A stretch of DNA of 64,000 nucleotides, from the NCBI RefSeq assembly GCF_963576545.1, contig NC_083641.1:20351523-20415522 (forward strand). Direction: 5' to 3'. Positions 1 to 11,520 of the stretch are shown here, in pieces; within the stretch, counting starts at the first letter, position 1; each line of letters begins with the position of its first letter. This DNA comes from Limanda limanda (Eukaryota; Chordata; Actinopteri; Pleuronectiformes; Pleuronectidae). The position numbers and the translations under genes were made by a program. Under the pieces are notes generated by a model, which worked only from the letters and a program-made list of their open reading frames with translations, did no database searches and was not told the DNA's origin.

Positions 1-3000
1 ATGGGGCTGGAGGGACGGACGGCAGTAATGGGGCCATTTCTAGACACATTTTTCTCCTTTCATGGCTTCTCATTGTTGATTATGTTCCCTTCCTCCCTTT
101 TCTCATCTGAATCCTCCACTCACTCCTCATCCTGTAAGCTCAGAAGGCAGTTTTAACTCAATGGGATGCACAAGCCTGGTGATGTGATTCTGGGTGGGTT
201 GTTTGGCGTCCATTTCACCTCCGTGTTCTCTGAGCTGACGTTCACCTCAGAGCCGACTCAGCTCAGCTGCCAGGGGTGAGTCTCAGACTCCTGCATAAAT
301 TCAACAGTTTTATTATATCATATGAACATATATAACTTCATAGTGGTTAATTGTGTCTGTTTATGTGTTAGCTTTGACCCTGCAGGCTTCAGATATGCCA
401 TGACCATGGCCTTTGCTATCTAAGAGATCAACAGAAGCGCTGACCTGCTGCCTAATGTGACTCTGGGATACAGTCTGTACGATAACTGTGCTACGCTGGT
501 GATTGGATTCAGTGCCGCGTTGTCTCTGGCAAGCGGTCGAGAGGAGGACTATCTGCTTCAGGAGGCCTGTGTGGGGCCTCCTCCAGTCCTGGGGATTGTG
601 GGTGATTCCATGTCAACTTTTTCTATCGCCACCTCTGATGTGATAGGTTTATTCAAACTGCCCATTGTAAGTTTCTTTTCAGTCTTGACCCTAATCCATT
701 TGAATAAATCTGAAATGTTAAATTAGGATATGTACAATGTATTACGAGGACTTTTTTTATTGTAATGAATTATTTAATGAATTCTGCTGACTTGTATGAA
801 AAGCAATTGCTGTATGGATACCATATGTTGCTGTTTTTTAACAGGTGAGTTATTTTGCCACGTGTTCCTGCCTGAGTGACCGTCAAAGATTCCCGTCCTT
901 CTTCAGGACTATACCAAGTGATGTTTTTCAGGTGAAACTCTATCTACAGATAACAAATTCAAATAATGTCTCACAGGAAGTTGTGTGCAAATCAAAGATG
1001 TCCCCTGGATTAAAAAATATGTTGCCTCAGACACAGTACTGGATTTAATTGAAAGCGCATGATAAGAAGAATTAATTGAGAGACATGAATCTTTGCACTC
1101 ATCCCTCCCTTTGTTCAGGTGCATGCCATGATTCAGATACTCCAACATTTTGGCTGGACGTGGGCAGGCCTTCTGGTCAGTGATGATGACTACGGACTTA
1201 ATTGAGATCTTTTCAGTCTGACTTGGCTGCGTCCGGTGGAGGTTGTCTGGCCTACACAGAGATCTTACCCTGGGGTGACGACCCAGTCGAAATGGGGAGC
1301 ATTGTGGAGGTGATGAAGAAATCCACAGCTCGTGTGGTCATCGTGTTTGCACATCGGATCCACATGATACAGTTAATGAAAAAGGTATTTACTTATCTAA
1401 CTCTTGTTGTGCCTTAAGATTTGAGAGCCAACCTCATTTTCAATTGTGCATGTGTCTCTTACTAAGTGTATTACACTGGTCTGAGTTTTGTATATTCTAT
1501 ATTTTATAATTGTTCTGTGCTACAAAGTAAATTAAAGCTGTTGTACATACGTAAGTCTGAAAAAAATATATTCAGTATTATGCAATGCACAGGTGGTGAG
1601 GCAGAATGTGACAGGCCTGCAGTAGATGGCTAGTGAAGCCTGGACAACAGCTGCTGTGCTGCAGTCCCCCGACCTCATGCCGTACCTGGGCGGAACACTG
1701 GGCATCGCCATCCGTCGGGGAGAAATACCAGGACTCAGGGACTTTCTGTTTCACATCCGTCCTGACAGAGAAGACAACACTAACAATGGAAATAGCATGG
1801 TGTGATTTTAATCTTACAAGCAGATCTGTCATTATATAATGATGAAATACTGTGATTTCAGCCTCTAAATGCATTTCAGGTGAGACAGTTTTGGGAACAC
1901 ACATTTCAGTGTAGATTTGCTCCAGCTCCGGCAGCTTGGATGGAAGCAGCAGGAGCGTTGTGCACTGGGGATGAAGACATAGAGAATGTGGAGACAGAGT
2001 TTCTAGATGTCTCTAACCTCCGGCCTGAGTACAATATCTACAAGGCAGTGTATGCTCTGGCGTACGCACTAGATGACTTGCTGCGCTGTGAGGCAGGGGG
2101 AGGACCTTTCAGTGGCCACAGCTGTGCTGCTGTGCAAAGCCTGCAGCCATGGCAGGTGTGAAATTTACACTTAACCGTTTGTTAAACTGATCCCCCGTGT
2201 TTGACACTAAGATAATATAAACTGTGATATGACGAGGCCTGGTAGCGTTTACCCTTATTTTCTTTGAGTAAAAGGCAAAATATTTAATAACAGAAGTCAC
2301 AATACGAAAAACACAATATTCACTTTATTTTTCATAGCATTACAGTCCCTTAAAGTGGCTTTACTTTTATAATATTAACAAGATCCATTCATTATTCTCT
2401 GGGAAAATCAGGGATCCTGATATGCATTTTTTTCTCCTATTTCTACCTCCACGTTTTGTGATCATAAGTTATTTTTCAATCTTGCTTTCAAACAAACAAA
2501 CCAACAATTGAACAGGGGTTAAAAACATATCCTCTTTGGCACAGGTAATTAAAGGAAACAGATTGAATTGTATTTTTCATGTGTTTAGGAAACTATATTT
2601 TGTATGACTCAATTTTTTAATTCTGAAAACGTATGCGCAATCAACATGTTCTCCATGATGATATATAAATCTTCTGTTTTCTCCCAATTATAGCTTATGT
2701 ATTACTTAGAGAAGGTCAACTTCACCACACCATTTGGTGATGAAGTGTCATTTGATGAAAACGGCGATGCCTTACCGATCTATGACATCATGAACTGGCA
2801 GTGGCTTCCTGATGGAGGAACTAAAGTTCACCGTGTGGGTGAGGTTAAGAAATCAGCCACTACAGGTGAAAAACTCACACTTCATGACAAGAAGATCTTC
2901 TGGAACTTTGAATCCAAACAGGTTAAATGTATTTGTTGTGGTTTATGCTCTTGTTTAATATGGCATGGGATATTAATATCAAATGGTGTAGAATAACTGT

Positions 3001-4165
3001 TTTATGATGATGACTGCAGCCTCCTCGGTCAGTCTGCAGTGAGAGCTGTCCTCTAGGAACCCGCATGGCCAGAAAGAAGGGGGAACCTGTGTGCTGTTTT
3101 GACTGTGTCCCTTGTTCTGAGGGAGAGTTCACAAATGAAACAGGTTTGTATCAATCCAATGTTATTAAATACCATCATATATTATCCTTCCATGCATCAT
3201 CCACACTGGAGTGTTTTCAAATTGGTAACACATTTTTCTTCTTTTTTTCTATAGACTCCATGGAGTGCAGCAGCTGTCCAGAGGATTTCTGGTCCAGCCC
3301 CCAGCGTGACCACTGTGTTCCAAAGAAAACAGAGTTCCTCTCCTACCATGAGCCTCTAGGTATCTGCCTGACCACCGCCTCCCTGCTGGGCACGATTTTC
3401 TCTGCTGTCGTCCTGGGCATCTTCTTCCATCACCGCAGCACCCCCATGGTGCGTGCAAACAATTCAGAACTCAGCTTCCTGCTCTTGGTTTCACTGAAGT
3501 TCTGTTTCCTTTGTTCTTTGCTGTTCATCGGAAGACCCAGAGCATGGACGTGCCAGCTGAGACATGCAGCGTTTGGCATCAGCTTTGTGCTTTGTGTGTC
3601 GTGTATCCTGGTTAAAACCATGGTGGTACTGGCGGTGTTCAAGGCCTCCAGGCCAGGAGGGGGAGCCACTCTGAAGTGGTTTGGCTCAGTGCAGCAGAGA
3701 GGGACAATTCTGGTTCTAACTTCTGTTCAAGCAGCAATATGCACTACCTGGCTTGTGTCTGCTTCACCAGCTCCTCATAAAAACACCCAGTACCACAATG
3801 ACAAGATCGTGTATGAGTGTGTAGTTGGCTCCACGATCGGCTTCGCAGTGTTGCTTGGCTACATTGGATTACTGGCTGTGCTCAGCTTCCTGTTAGCTTT
3901 TCTAGCAAGGAATCTCCCCGACAACTTCAACGAGGCCAAACTCATCACTTTCAGCATGTTGATTTTCTGCGCAGTGTGGCTGGCCTTTGTCCCTGCTTAC
4001 GTCAACTCACCAGGAAAATACGCAGATGTAGTGGAGGTATTTGCCATCCTGGCCTCTAGTTTTGGCCTCTTGGTGGCGCTGTTTGGACCCAAATGTTACA
4101 TCATCCTATTGAGACCAGAGAGGAACACAAAGAAAGCAATCATGAGTCGAGGCCACACAAAGTGA
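1..4165 (+). pseudogene. OlfC/V2R class C olfactory receptor pseudogene (copy A)
   Basis: Nine exons are recognisable by comparison with open copy B: 1-275, 372-666, 845-931, 1119-1384, 1593-1799, 1880-2155, 2694-2921, 3020-3143 and 3255-4165. They would encode a signal peptide, Venus-flytrap ligand domain, cysteine-rich domain (exon 8 and the start of exon 9) and seven-helix domain ending in the class C tail [13 protein letters not shown]. Four breaks are visible: TAA at 154-156 (exon 1), TAA at 421-423 (GAA in copy C), a 4-bp net loss in exon 4 giving TGA at 1203-1205, and TAG at 1623-1625 (TGG in B and D). The last two are shared with copy C. The window begins at its ATG, so its promoter is not seen. 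A poly(A) signal AATAAA lies at 4283-4288. The locus is dead as a receptor, although exon 9 alone is still open. Confidence 0.93.
2380..2565 (-). repeat. Dispersed teleost repeat in intron 6 of copy A
   Basis: This stretch contains a 'tctgggaaaatc' block and, about 120 bp on, 'acaggggttaaaaacata' followed by 'cacaggtaattaaagg'. The same ordered blocks occur in intron 6 of B, C and D and, better preserved, between the divergent genes at 27345-27660 and 46240-46525. I recognise it as a widespread teleost interspersed repeat (the 'ACCTCCNCCAAGGAGGTTATGTTTTC' family, lying antisense here). No coding content is seen. Confidence 0.5.
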
Positions 4166-4632
4166 CAAAATTAACTCTTGAGATAAATATGTGAAATAAT
4201 CTAATCCACTCTTTTTTTTTCTTGATTTATTTGTTAATTCCCTGGGACAAGAACACTGTTAAGCAGTAATGCTTTAAGAAGAAATAAAGTAATTTTCAAC
4301 TCTACTTTTGTCATTAACTACTTTTGCAACTAACTTACAGAAAAACTTAATAATTCTCAGCAGGCCTACTACTCATTACTTATGATTTTTTTAATAACTA
4401 CAGGCTGACAAATGGAGACGTCATCTGACTTCATAAATTAATCTGTGTATTAGTATTAGCCCACACAACGGTCCACAGTCTAATTCAAGTGGTTTCTTCT
4501 GGAAAATATGGATATGACTTCTCCTTCCTCAAAGCAGGTGAAAAAAAATATACAACTCAGTTGTCGTCTATATGACAACTTTACCTACATCAGTGTCCAG
4601 AAATCGTTGTCAACCAAATAACTTATAGGTAA

Positions 4633-5008
4633 TGTTACGGTTTAGATGAAGAGATGGACCCAAATGCAGAGATTATAAAATAAAAGGTAATTTAATTAAA
4701 TAAGTTCTTTAACAAAACAAAACATTAACACTAACAGGTAACAAACAAAACAAAAGGAAGTTTTCACGAGTCTCAGGAGATCAGGAACGCAGGAAGGGAA
4801 AAACAGCACCAACAAACATTGCAGGAAACACAGACAATCAGACAGAGGACAAAGGTAAGGAAGAAGCTTAAATACACAGGGAAGGCAGGGGCAATTGAAC
4901 ACAGGTGAAACACATGAGGGCAGGCTGACAATCAAAGACAGGAAGTGAAGACTGCAACAACACACAAGGAACAAAGACTACAACAGAGACTACAGAGGAA
5001 CCACAACA
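4633..5008 (-). mobile_element. LTR-like fragment (probable Gypsy-type solo LTR), antisense
   Basis: The block starts TGTTACGG and ends CCACAACA, i.e. TG...CA. Read on the minus strand it has a TATTTAAG box followed by a region ending in 'CTGCATTTGGGTCC', the usual look of teleost Gypsy LTRs. The left boundary is confirmed by paralogy: downstream of B and D the text 'aggtaaagtctggg' runs uninterrupted, whereas here it breaks after 'aggtaa'. The right target duplication is not recognisable, so the right flank may have been deleted. Copy C has the same element with a 33-bp internal deletion. Confidence 0.5.
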
Positions 5009-5018
5009 AATCGCAGGA

Positions 5019-5115
5019 GGTTTTTTTTTTCAGAGTTTTTGGGACGGTAGACATGCCAGATACCCAAATTAACGTATATAATCACTACAAAAGTGGAATT
5101 TTCATAATATGTCAC
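5019..5115. repeat. Short dispersed teleost repeat
   Basis: The core 'agtttttgggacggtagaca' followed by 'tgccagatacccaaatt' and 'tggaattttcataatatgtc' recurs in reverse complement at about 60019-60110 and directly in the copy C flank near 33320-33420. It resembles a non-autonomous repeat common in fish. No ORF is present. Bases 5116-5656 are AT-rich with no recognisable gene; they hold 'aagtaaaagtaaaaagta'-type sequence typical of degenerate hAT termini. Confidence 0.45.
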
Positions 5116-6178
5116 CTTTAAGTACAATTAAAAGTACCCATCTAATAATCTACACAAGTAAGTAAAAGTAAAAAGTAGTTCATTAAAAATGAACTGTAAT
5201 TAAAAATTACTTAGTTACTTCCAACAACTTGATGGGGGCCGCTCCTATACAGTTCAAAAAAGGACAAGGGGTCATAAATCCAACCCAAAAAAAGTTATTT
5301 TTAATTAAAGGAGAATCTTTACAAATATAAGAGCAATGACATTAAACATGTCAAACATTAAACATTTAACATGTCAACACAACATTTAAGAACTTTTGGG
5401 AAGACATGTCAAGACATGAACCACATGACAGCTAAAATAAAAAGTTAAATGCCGCTCTCCCACTGTATATTTAAACTTTTGGTTAAACTTTGGTCCACCT
5501 TTAGAGCACGAGTCTACAAACATCTTGCTGAGATGTGGCCTCGGGTTTTCTTCATCTGCTTTAATCTCAACTGGCGGAAAGTTTGATTTCTGCTTGTTGG
5601 TCGTCCGCAATATCATCCTTCTCTAGCTCTTGTGACATCGACTCCATCATCCACTCCAGGGGCGGCTCCTGGCATACGCGAAATAGGCGGTTGCTGGGGC
5701 GCAAAAGGCCGAGAGGGCGGCACAAGGGACTGATTTATCGTGACGTGACACATGCAATATAAACCAATACATTCACATCACAACATCATCTTCTAACCCC
5801 GGGGACGCACCGGAGATAGAAGCGCCGCGAAGCGCCACGAAAGCTGTCCGCCTCCATTCCGCGCCCATGTTAAATAATTGGGCTGTTCGCGCCGGCAGCG
5901 TAGTGCCGGGAAGCTGCGGGAAGCGCCGTGGCTGGCTCACGATCTGCAGCGATGGTTTTGGGGTCTGTTCTATTTTTTCCGCTCACCGCGAGCAAACCGG
6001 GCTGGAAAACACACTGAAAATTTATATATTTTAAAACGGTATAAGTGATATATTATATACATGATTAAATATACATCCCATACTTCCGATTTCTCCGCTG
6101 TTCTCCTGGAGTTTCATTTCCCTGATTATTGTCGCCACATGATAAAAATGTCCCCATCTTCAATTATGTACTTAATCC

Positions 6179-9100
6179 CAGTGTTGGGAGTGTAATGCAT
6201 TACTGTAATTACACTACTTTTAGCGGTAACGAGCATGTAACGAAGTATTTCTTAAAATCAAGTAACGCAGTTACAATTACTGAAATTTAAATGAATTTGT
6301 TACTCACGTTACTCTCTTTTGTGAAAAATGAACACTTGCAGACAAGAAGACAAGGTTGGATGTCAGACTATATTTTCACGGACCGGCCGTTAAGGTTCGG
6401 CTACGGAGCCTCACCACGGAGTCCCTCTGGTACGGCCTCTGGTGACATCGGTAGATTTAATATGCGGCCTCAAATTAATTATTGCGTGGTTAGTTACCAG
6501 CAAGACGGAGACGAACGGATCCCAAAGCTCCATTACGCACACGATGCGCTTTGGAGAGGTTGTTTTGTTATTTAAAATAAACATTAATTTGTTAATCAAA
6601 AATAATTCCACCGATGTCACTACAGATATGATGTCAGAAATGGCAACAGAGTTGTTAGTGTTGTTGTGGCGATCTCAGGGTATTCTGCCGTGACTTTAAT
6701 CCAGGACACTCACTAGACTGCATTTACCTACGGTTTCCATGACGTGACATCGGCGTTCCCAAGTGACAATAAACTGAGGGAAACGACTTGAACGTCCCAT
6801 GTGGGGGATCTGGAGAACAAAGGAGAGAGCCGCAGGGGGGTTCGCGAAGCGACGTGTGATCTAATTAGCATATGAATCGGAGTCAAGCCGCTGGCAAGAG
6901 CCTCTCTCCCCTCACCATTGGAGGAAACCACAGACCCTTGAAACGAAAAGTCACTCGTGATTGGCTGGTAGAAGTGTTGCTATTGGTCACTCTGAGTCAT
7001 TGCATTCCACACATGGGGTAAGACCCTCCAACACAATATTAATAATAAAAATGTATATATAGTTGTTACTAATAATGTATATATTAATATTTATTATTAT
7101 TTATCAGTAAGCCTTTACCAAAAGCACTGCAGTTGTTTAAGACTATGCATTCATGTGATGCTTGATGTTATAGGTGAACATATTATACAGGGAACAAACA
7201 TGAACAAGGTATATGTGGAGTCAAAGCTTTATTTACGTACAGCACAAATATTGTACAACACAACTGGCCTAGCCAGTGAACAACTCAGGTGAAGCTTGAA
7301 GTGTCTCTCTGCAGCCTCTGGGTCATGACTTCTTTGTGGGACTGCCTGAATCTTCTCCAGTGTGTAGACGTCTGTGGTGTGTAGCTGTGAGTTCCAGTGT
7401 AGCTTCCAGTCTTATTTGAAGTGTGGCACACAGGTCGGGGTGTCCTGGCTGTGGAAGGATGGATCCATGTCATCGGTCCCACTTCAATCAGCTGAAAACA
7501 CAATCAGTAAAATTAGCACAGTTCAATGACAACATACAGCTATACATGTAACTGGAAAATTATTTAATGAATCTAACCTTACCCTCTTTCTTCTCCGACA
7601 ACTCCTGAACTCCTCAATGCTGATGCAAGGTCTGGTTGGATCATACTGGCTCATAGTGTGTCTTAGTACGTCATGGACAGGCACCTGGAAAACAACATGA
7701 GTAACATGATTTTATTATTAATAAACGGAAATAGCTGCGCTGCATCAACGTTGGAAGATCCACTGCAAAAAACACCAAAACAATTCCTAAACAGTTACTT
7801 ACATTCAATGGCTTAATTTTCCGCACTTTAAATCCGGACTTTCAGCGTCTCGGCCGCGTAGTGACCGCCTCGTTGTGTGTGTGTGGGGGGTGGGGGTTAA
7901 AAACTTAACGAGAACAAACTGTTACATCTAAGTTATTTATACATATTTACACATGCACTAGTTCTGCTCAAGCACTCAATGCTGTATTTGTATTTTAGCA
8001 ACTGTCTCGCCATCCCAAAGTTGCTGGCATGCTTTTCAGATGTACCAGTTAGCTTAGTAGTAGCTAGCAATGGCGTCTCCTTCTAGCTTAGCTCTCACCT
8101 TAACTCAGGGACTGTGCGCCCGTCTTCTCCGCCTCGACTCGTCCACACCGGGCCTGCGACTCTGCTTACACACTTATCTTCTCCTCCAGGGAAACAGCGT
8201 CGTGTCGACTTCAGAAAGTTATTTACCCCGAAAACAGACTCACTTGTACGGAACAAGCTTAACACGAGCCGGAGGTTTCATGTCTGCGGGACACTCACTG
8301 ATGCTGCATTGCATTTACGAGGCTTTGATTGGACGAGCCCATCAGGTGATGACGCAAGTGGGTGACGTGAGGTTATCACAGTAAATCCCCACAACTGTCC
8401 TTGTCATCTTAAAGCAGCAGTTAAAACAGCTTTTAAATTGCAACTTCATATGGGACTGAGGCCCAGTTTATTCTTTCTGGTGTTAAGTAAATTTACATAC
8501 ATGATTCTCGCTGTTCTGTGTTGGTAACCTCATAGTTGAATGCACTTATTGTAAGTCGCTTTGGATAAAAGTGTTGACTGTTTTAATGGAATACTGAGAA
8601 AGTTTAATAACAACAATAAGACAATTGAAGTTAAAATTATGAAGGAATTTCAGCTCTATATTGTGTCTTCTTTATATTTAAAATAATAATCAAACTGAGT
8701 GGAGATGTATGTTGTAGCCAAACAGGTAGCTGCTGTGTTTTGTCACTGTGCAGTCCATGGGGGATTAAATATTACACTGAAAAAATAAATCATTAAATCA
8801 ATGAAGGTTTCGTAGCAATTTTGAAAGTAGTGGTGAAAAGGTAGCATTTATAATTCATGGAAAACAGCTTAGTTTGCCATTGACATGTGAATATGGTGCC
8901 AGTATTTTTGGAGGACAGATATTTTTATGGAAAACCGGTAGAAGTTTGGAGCTTACAGGGCACAGACACATCATACCCAGCATCATTTCTTCCTGTTGAG
9001 CGGATTGCTTGTAGATGTGTGGTTAACAAATCCTCTGTGCATTTAACCAGCACAATTGAAAAAGTGACTGTTATAATGCCACTCTGTACAGTGGTTGAGA

Positions 9101-9508
9101 TTAAGGATTGTTTTGGATGACAATAATATTTTGAAATAAAGTGCATTGTTTCATTTGACAGCATTGACCTTTGTTTGTGGTATACAATGTAATTCATTAT
9201 AGCACAGTTACTTATTTAAGAACAATTTACAATTTCTGTGCGGCCCGGTACCAAATGACCCACAAATAAGCCTGTTGCCCTGTTGATTACAATAAATAGG
9301 TCTAAAAAATATGTTTATTGTGTTTGACTGTTCAGTACTGTTCATATTCATTACATTTAAAAAGCAGACATAAAAGTAACTTAAAAGTTACTTTCCCTAG
9401 TAAATTACTTTTGATATACAGTAACTGGTGAGGTAATTCAATTACTTTTAAAAGAAGTGACTAGTAACTGTAACTAATTACAAATTTTCAGTAACTTGCC
9501 AAACACTG
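6179..9508. mobile_element. Inner nested hAT-like DNA transposon
   Basis: The element begins CAGTGTTGGGAGTGTAATG at 6179 and ends with the inverse form TTGCCAAACACTG at 9508. Flanks are CTTAATCC (6171-6178) and CTTCATCC (9509-9516), an 8-bp duplication with one mismatch. The sub-terminal regions have the 'taacgcagttacaattactg' style of many fish hAT families. Inside are a possible spliced minus-strand gene (7285-7843), a 'ttgtaagtcgctttggataa' motif near 8549 that resembles the tail of fish short interspersed elements, and AT-rich filler. No transposase was recognised. Confidence 0.7.
7285..7843 (-). CDS. Candidate three-exon minus-strand gene inside the inner hAT element (3' part)
   Basis: Function not recognised. 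On the minus strand an open stretch from about 7843 ends at donor AAT|GTAAGT (exon low end 7803). A 102-bp exon (7684-7583) is bounded by tttccAG and AGG|GTAAG. A last exon (7491-7285) begins after ttttcAG and ends at TGA. All three join in phase 0 and stay open, and AATAAA lies 50 bp beyond the stop (7233-7228). The middle exon encodes an arginine-rich end (SCRRRKR). No start codon is visible upstream, since TGA precedes the first open stretch, so any N-terminal part lies in unseen exons. The same structure survives in the copy C flank. It may be a transposon-borne gene remnant or chance. Confidence 0.35.
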
Positions 9509-9568
9509 CTTCATCCACACATTTGTCAGTTGACAGTGTGACAGAAACACACAAGCACATACTCTCTT

Positions 9569-9605
9569 GTGTGTGTGTGTGTGTGTGTGTGTGGGGGGGG
9601 GGGGG
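9569..9605. repeat. (GT)n microsatellite running into a G-run
   Basis: A GT dinucleotide run of about 12 units continues into about 13 consecutive G. The equivalent position in the copy C flank (about 38479-38503) is shorter, consistent with a simple repeat that mutates in length. Confidence 0.9.
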
Positions 9606-10255
9606 CGTGTTAGACTGTGGTAAGAGTCGAAGATGAGTCAAGTGCACGATTCAGAAAGCGCAGCAAAGTAGGGGAGGGGAAGAAAAAACAATATAGAGGT
9701 AGAATCACTGCGATTGCGGACATCATTAATGTTTATTTTTGTCGACATGACATGATATGCTGTCAGTACAGCTGATTTCAGACTTTTTATATTTTTATTA
9801 TAAATTTTTAATTATTTTTTATAGCTTAGAATTTTGTCTGCCTGTGTGTGCATCTGTATACAGTCCAAAAGTTCTTGGGGATGCATGACAATTTGCGTGT
9901 GTATGTTGGGGAGGGGTGCCATTCTGAAATCCTGCCTAGGGCGCCAACATTGCCCGGGCCGGCCCTGATCCACTCTATGCAGCATCTACAACCAGTGTTG
10001 TGCAAGCACCTCTCATGAACCAGTTCAAAGTTCAGTTCATATAAGTAAACATGAATAGTTCACGTTCATAGTTCACCATTTAAATTCTGAACTAGTTCAT
10101 GGTTCAGTTCATTTCATAGTTTTAAGGTGGAAAGTGAGAATAAAAGACTTCCTGAATACTACGGAAAAGATCGCTACTGGCAGGAGTGCCTCACGCACAA
10201 CACTGTCTACCACTGCAGTGAGAATTGCCTTGCGCCTTACACTATGTTTTTTTTT

Positions 10256-10434
10256 AACTCAGTAACGGATGTAATTTCCAATGTAGCGAAGTACAATACT
10301 TCAGTCAAAATCTACTTAAGTAAAAGTAAAATTACCCATTTCAAAAACTACTCAAAAAATTACAAAGTACACGAAAAAACGACTCAATTACAGTAACCTG
10401 AGTATATGTAATTCGTTACTTTACACCTCTGCTC
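10256..10434. mobile_element. hAT-type terminal remnant
   Basis: AT-rich sequence rich in 'aagtaaaagtaaaattaccc' and ending 'ttcgttactttacacctctg'. The reverse of this end (CAGAGGTG...AAGTAACGAATTAC) is typical of a widespread teleost hAT terminus. No matching left end was found, so the boundaries are uncertain. The related segment at about 38880-39055 follows copy C. From 10435 onward the sequence is paralogous to 39055 and 60160. Bases 9976-10255 carry no gene I can support. Confidence 0.4.
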
Positions 10435-10678
10435 AAAACAGGTCAATCTGAGGAAAGCTGTTTTAGACAGGGTAAAAAGGATGCTGTTTTAAATGATCCT
10501 TGTGGTATTTTGATCTGTGAAAAGAGAGGAAATAAAAAAAGGATATGGTAAATGTTTTTAAACTGGTGGAAAAAACTGATTTCAGCAAAGCTCTTGTTAT
10601 TAGGTTATTTAAAATGGTAGCCCCTCATCTGTGAATTTGAGAACCGCGATAATAATTTGGTATATTGCTGTATACCTT

Positions 10679-11021
10679 TGTGGTAGTGGGGGATGGTCAG
10701 TGTCAGCTACAGGATGGAGGGAGTGGAGATAGGGTGCTGGGATCGGTGCCTGGGAGAGAGTCTAATTGTACTCAGGTGTTTCAGTTCCAGTAATGACTCT
10801 CTCCCCATATCAGCAGTAGCGAGCTGGGGCTCAGGACAGGCATCACAGGAGCCAGTCCACGCCCGGACGAGGGACGCTCAGCTGCAAAGCTAATTGTGAT
10901 ATGTATGCTTGTGAGATTTGTTTGTGAAGTGTCTGAAGAAATAAAGAAGCTACTGAGACACTTACCTGTGGTCCCCCTGATTCCTGACTAAGAACCCCGG
11001 TGACAGAGCGATCTTGTTACA
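10679..11021 (+). mobile_element. Solo LTR with 5-bp target duplication
   Basis: The block begins TGTGGTAGTGGGGG and ends CTTGTTACA (TG...CA) and is flanked by exact ACCTT at 10674-10678 and 11022-11026. It contains AATAAA ('agaaataaagaag') in its 3' half. At the paralogous positions downstream of C (about 39290-39302) and upstream of E (about 60393-60402) the flanks are joined with a single copy of the target and no insertion. It carries no internal retroelement genes, so it is a solo LTR left by recombination between two LTRs. Confidence 0.78.
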
Positions 11022-11520
11022 ACCTTCTATAGTGGACATGTCAGATTACCATCTATGTAATGTTAATATTTGTCTTGGTTTGTAATGTTTTTTGAACACC
11101 ATGACAAAGTTTGATGATTGTCCATAAAAAATAAAGCATACAATTCAATCACTAACAGGATTCTATGGTCATTTAACACCTGAACGAAAACACATATGAA
11201 ACTGAATTTGACCATTTCCACTGCATTAAATCATTCAACCCCAAAAAAACTGTCCCAAGGTGATTTAATTTGTTATTGATACATTTCAATTCCATATTGT
11301 GCCAAAATGTAACATTTAATGTGGCTTCTAAATGTGTATCTTAGGTTCTCCCTGCCTTTACATCACTTCCTACAATGGGTGTCGAAGAGAATAATGATGA
11401 CGTATAAATGGCTGAGTGAGGTCCTGTTTATTATATAGTGTGACTGCAAAAAGATTGTAAACAGGAGGAGAGCAGTTAAGGGGAAATTTGTTGTCCCACA
11501 CCTCCACTTTGCTTTTGCTT

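Larger units (their letters stand above)
5657..9967. mobile_element. Outer hAT-like DNA transposon (flank of copy A)
   Basis: The termini are CAGGGGCGGCTCC at 5657 and the inverse GGGCCGGCCCTG ending at 9967, an imperfect hAT-style inverted repeat. An exact 8-bp direct repeat, ATCCACTC, flanks the element at 5649-5656 and 9968-9975, which is the target-duplication length of hAT transposition. No intact hAT transposase is seen, so the element is non-autonomous. It carries a second hAT-like element nested inside (6179-9508). A GC-rich stretch with repeated 'gaagcgcc' motifs lies at 5800-5960. Confidence 0.75.
1..10440. repeat. Segmental duplication, copy 1 (partner 28329-39060)
   Basis: Copy A plus about 6 kb of flank (LTR fragment, nested hAT elements) matches copy C plus its flank in the same order and orientation, 28.3 kb away. 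From 1 to 4165 there are no length differences. The flank differs by scattered substitutions and by indels of 33, about 70, about 210 and 643 bp. Confidence 0.9.

Noticed and set aside
4266..4700. Possible additional 3' exon of copy A
   Set aside because: The seven-helix exon ends with the standard class C tail and a stop, followed by a poly(A) signal; no further splice sites or conserved coding are evident.
4696..4974. 92-codon minus-strand open frame with Cys/Leu-rich product
   Set aside because: It lies wholly in an LTR-like repeat with low-complexity composition; the counterpart after C has lost 33 bp in it. No coding support.
6291..6575. 94-codon + frame within the inner hAT element, duplicated at 34589
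   Set aside because: Resembles no transposase I know, has no splice or start context, and is identical only because the segment was duplicated.
8070..8384. 104-codon + frame in the hAT element
   Set aside because: The paralogue at 36344 is disrupted by indels that change the frame, arguing against a gene.
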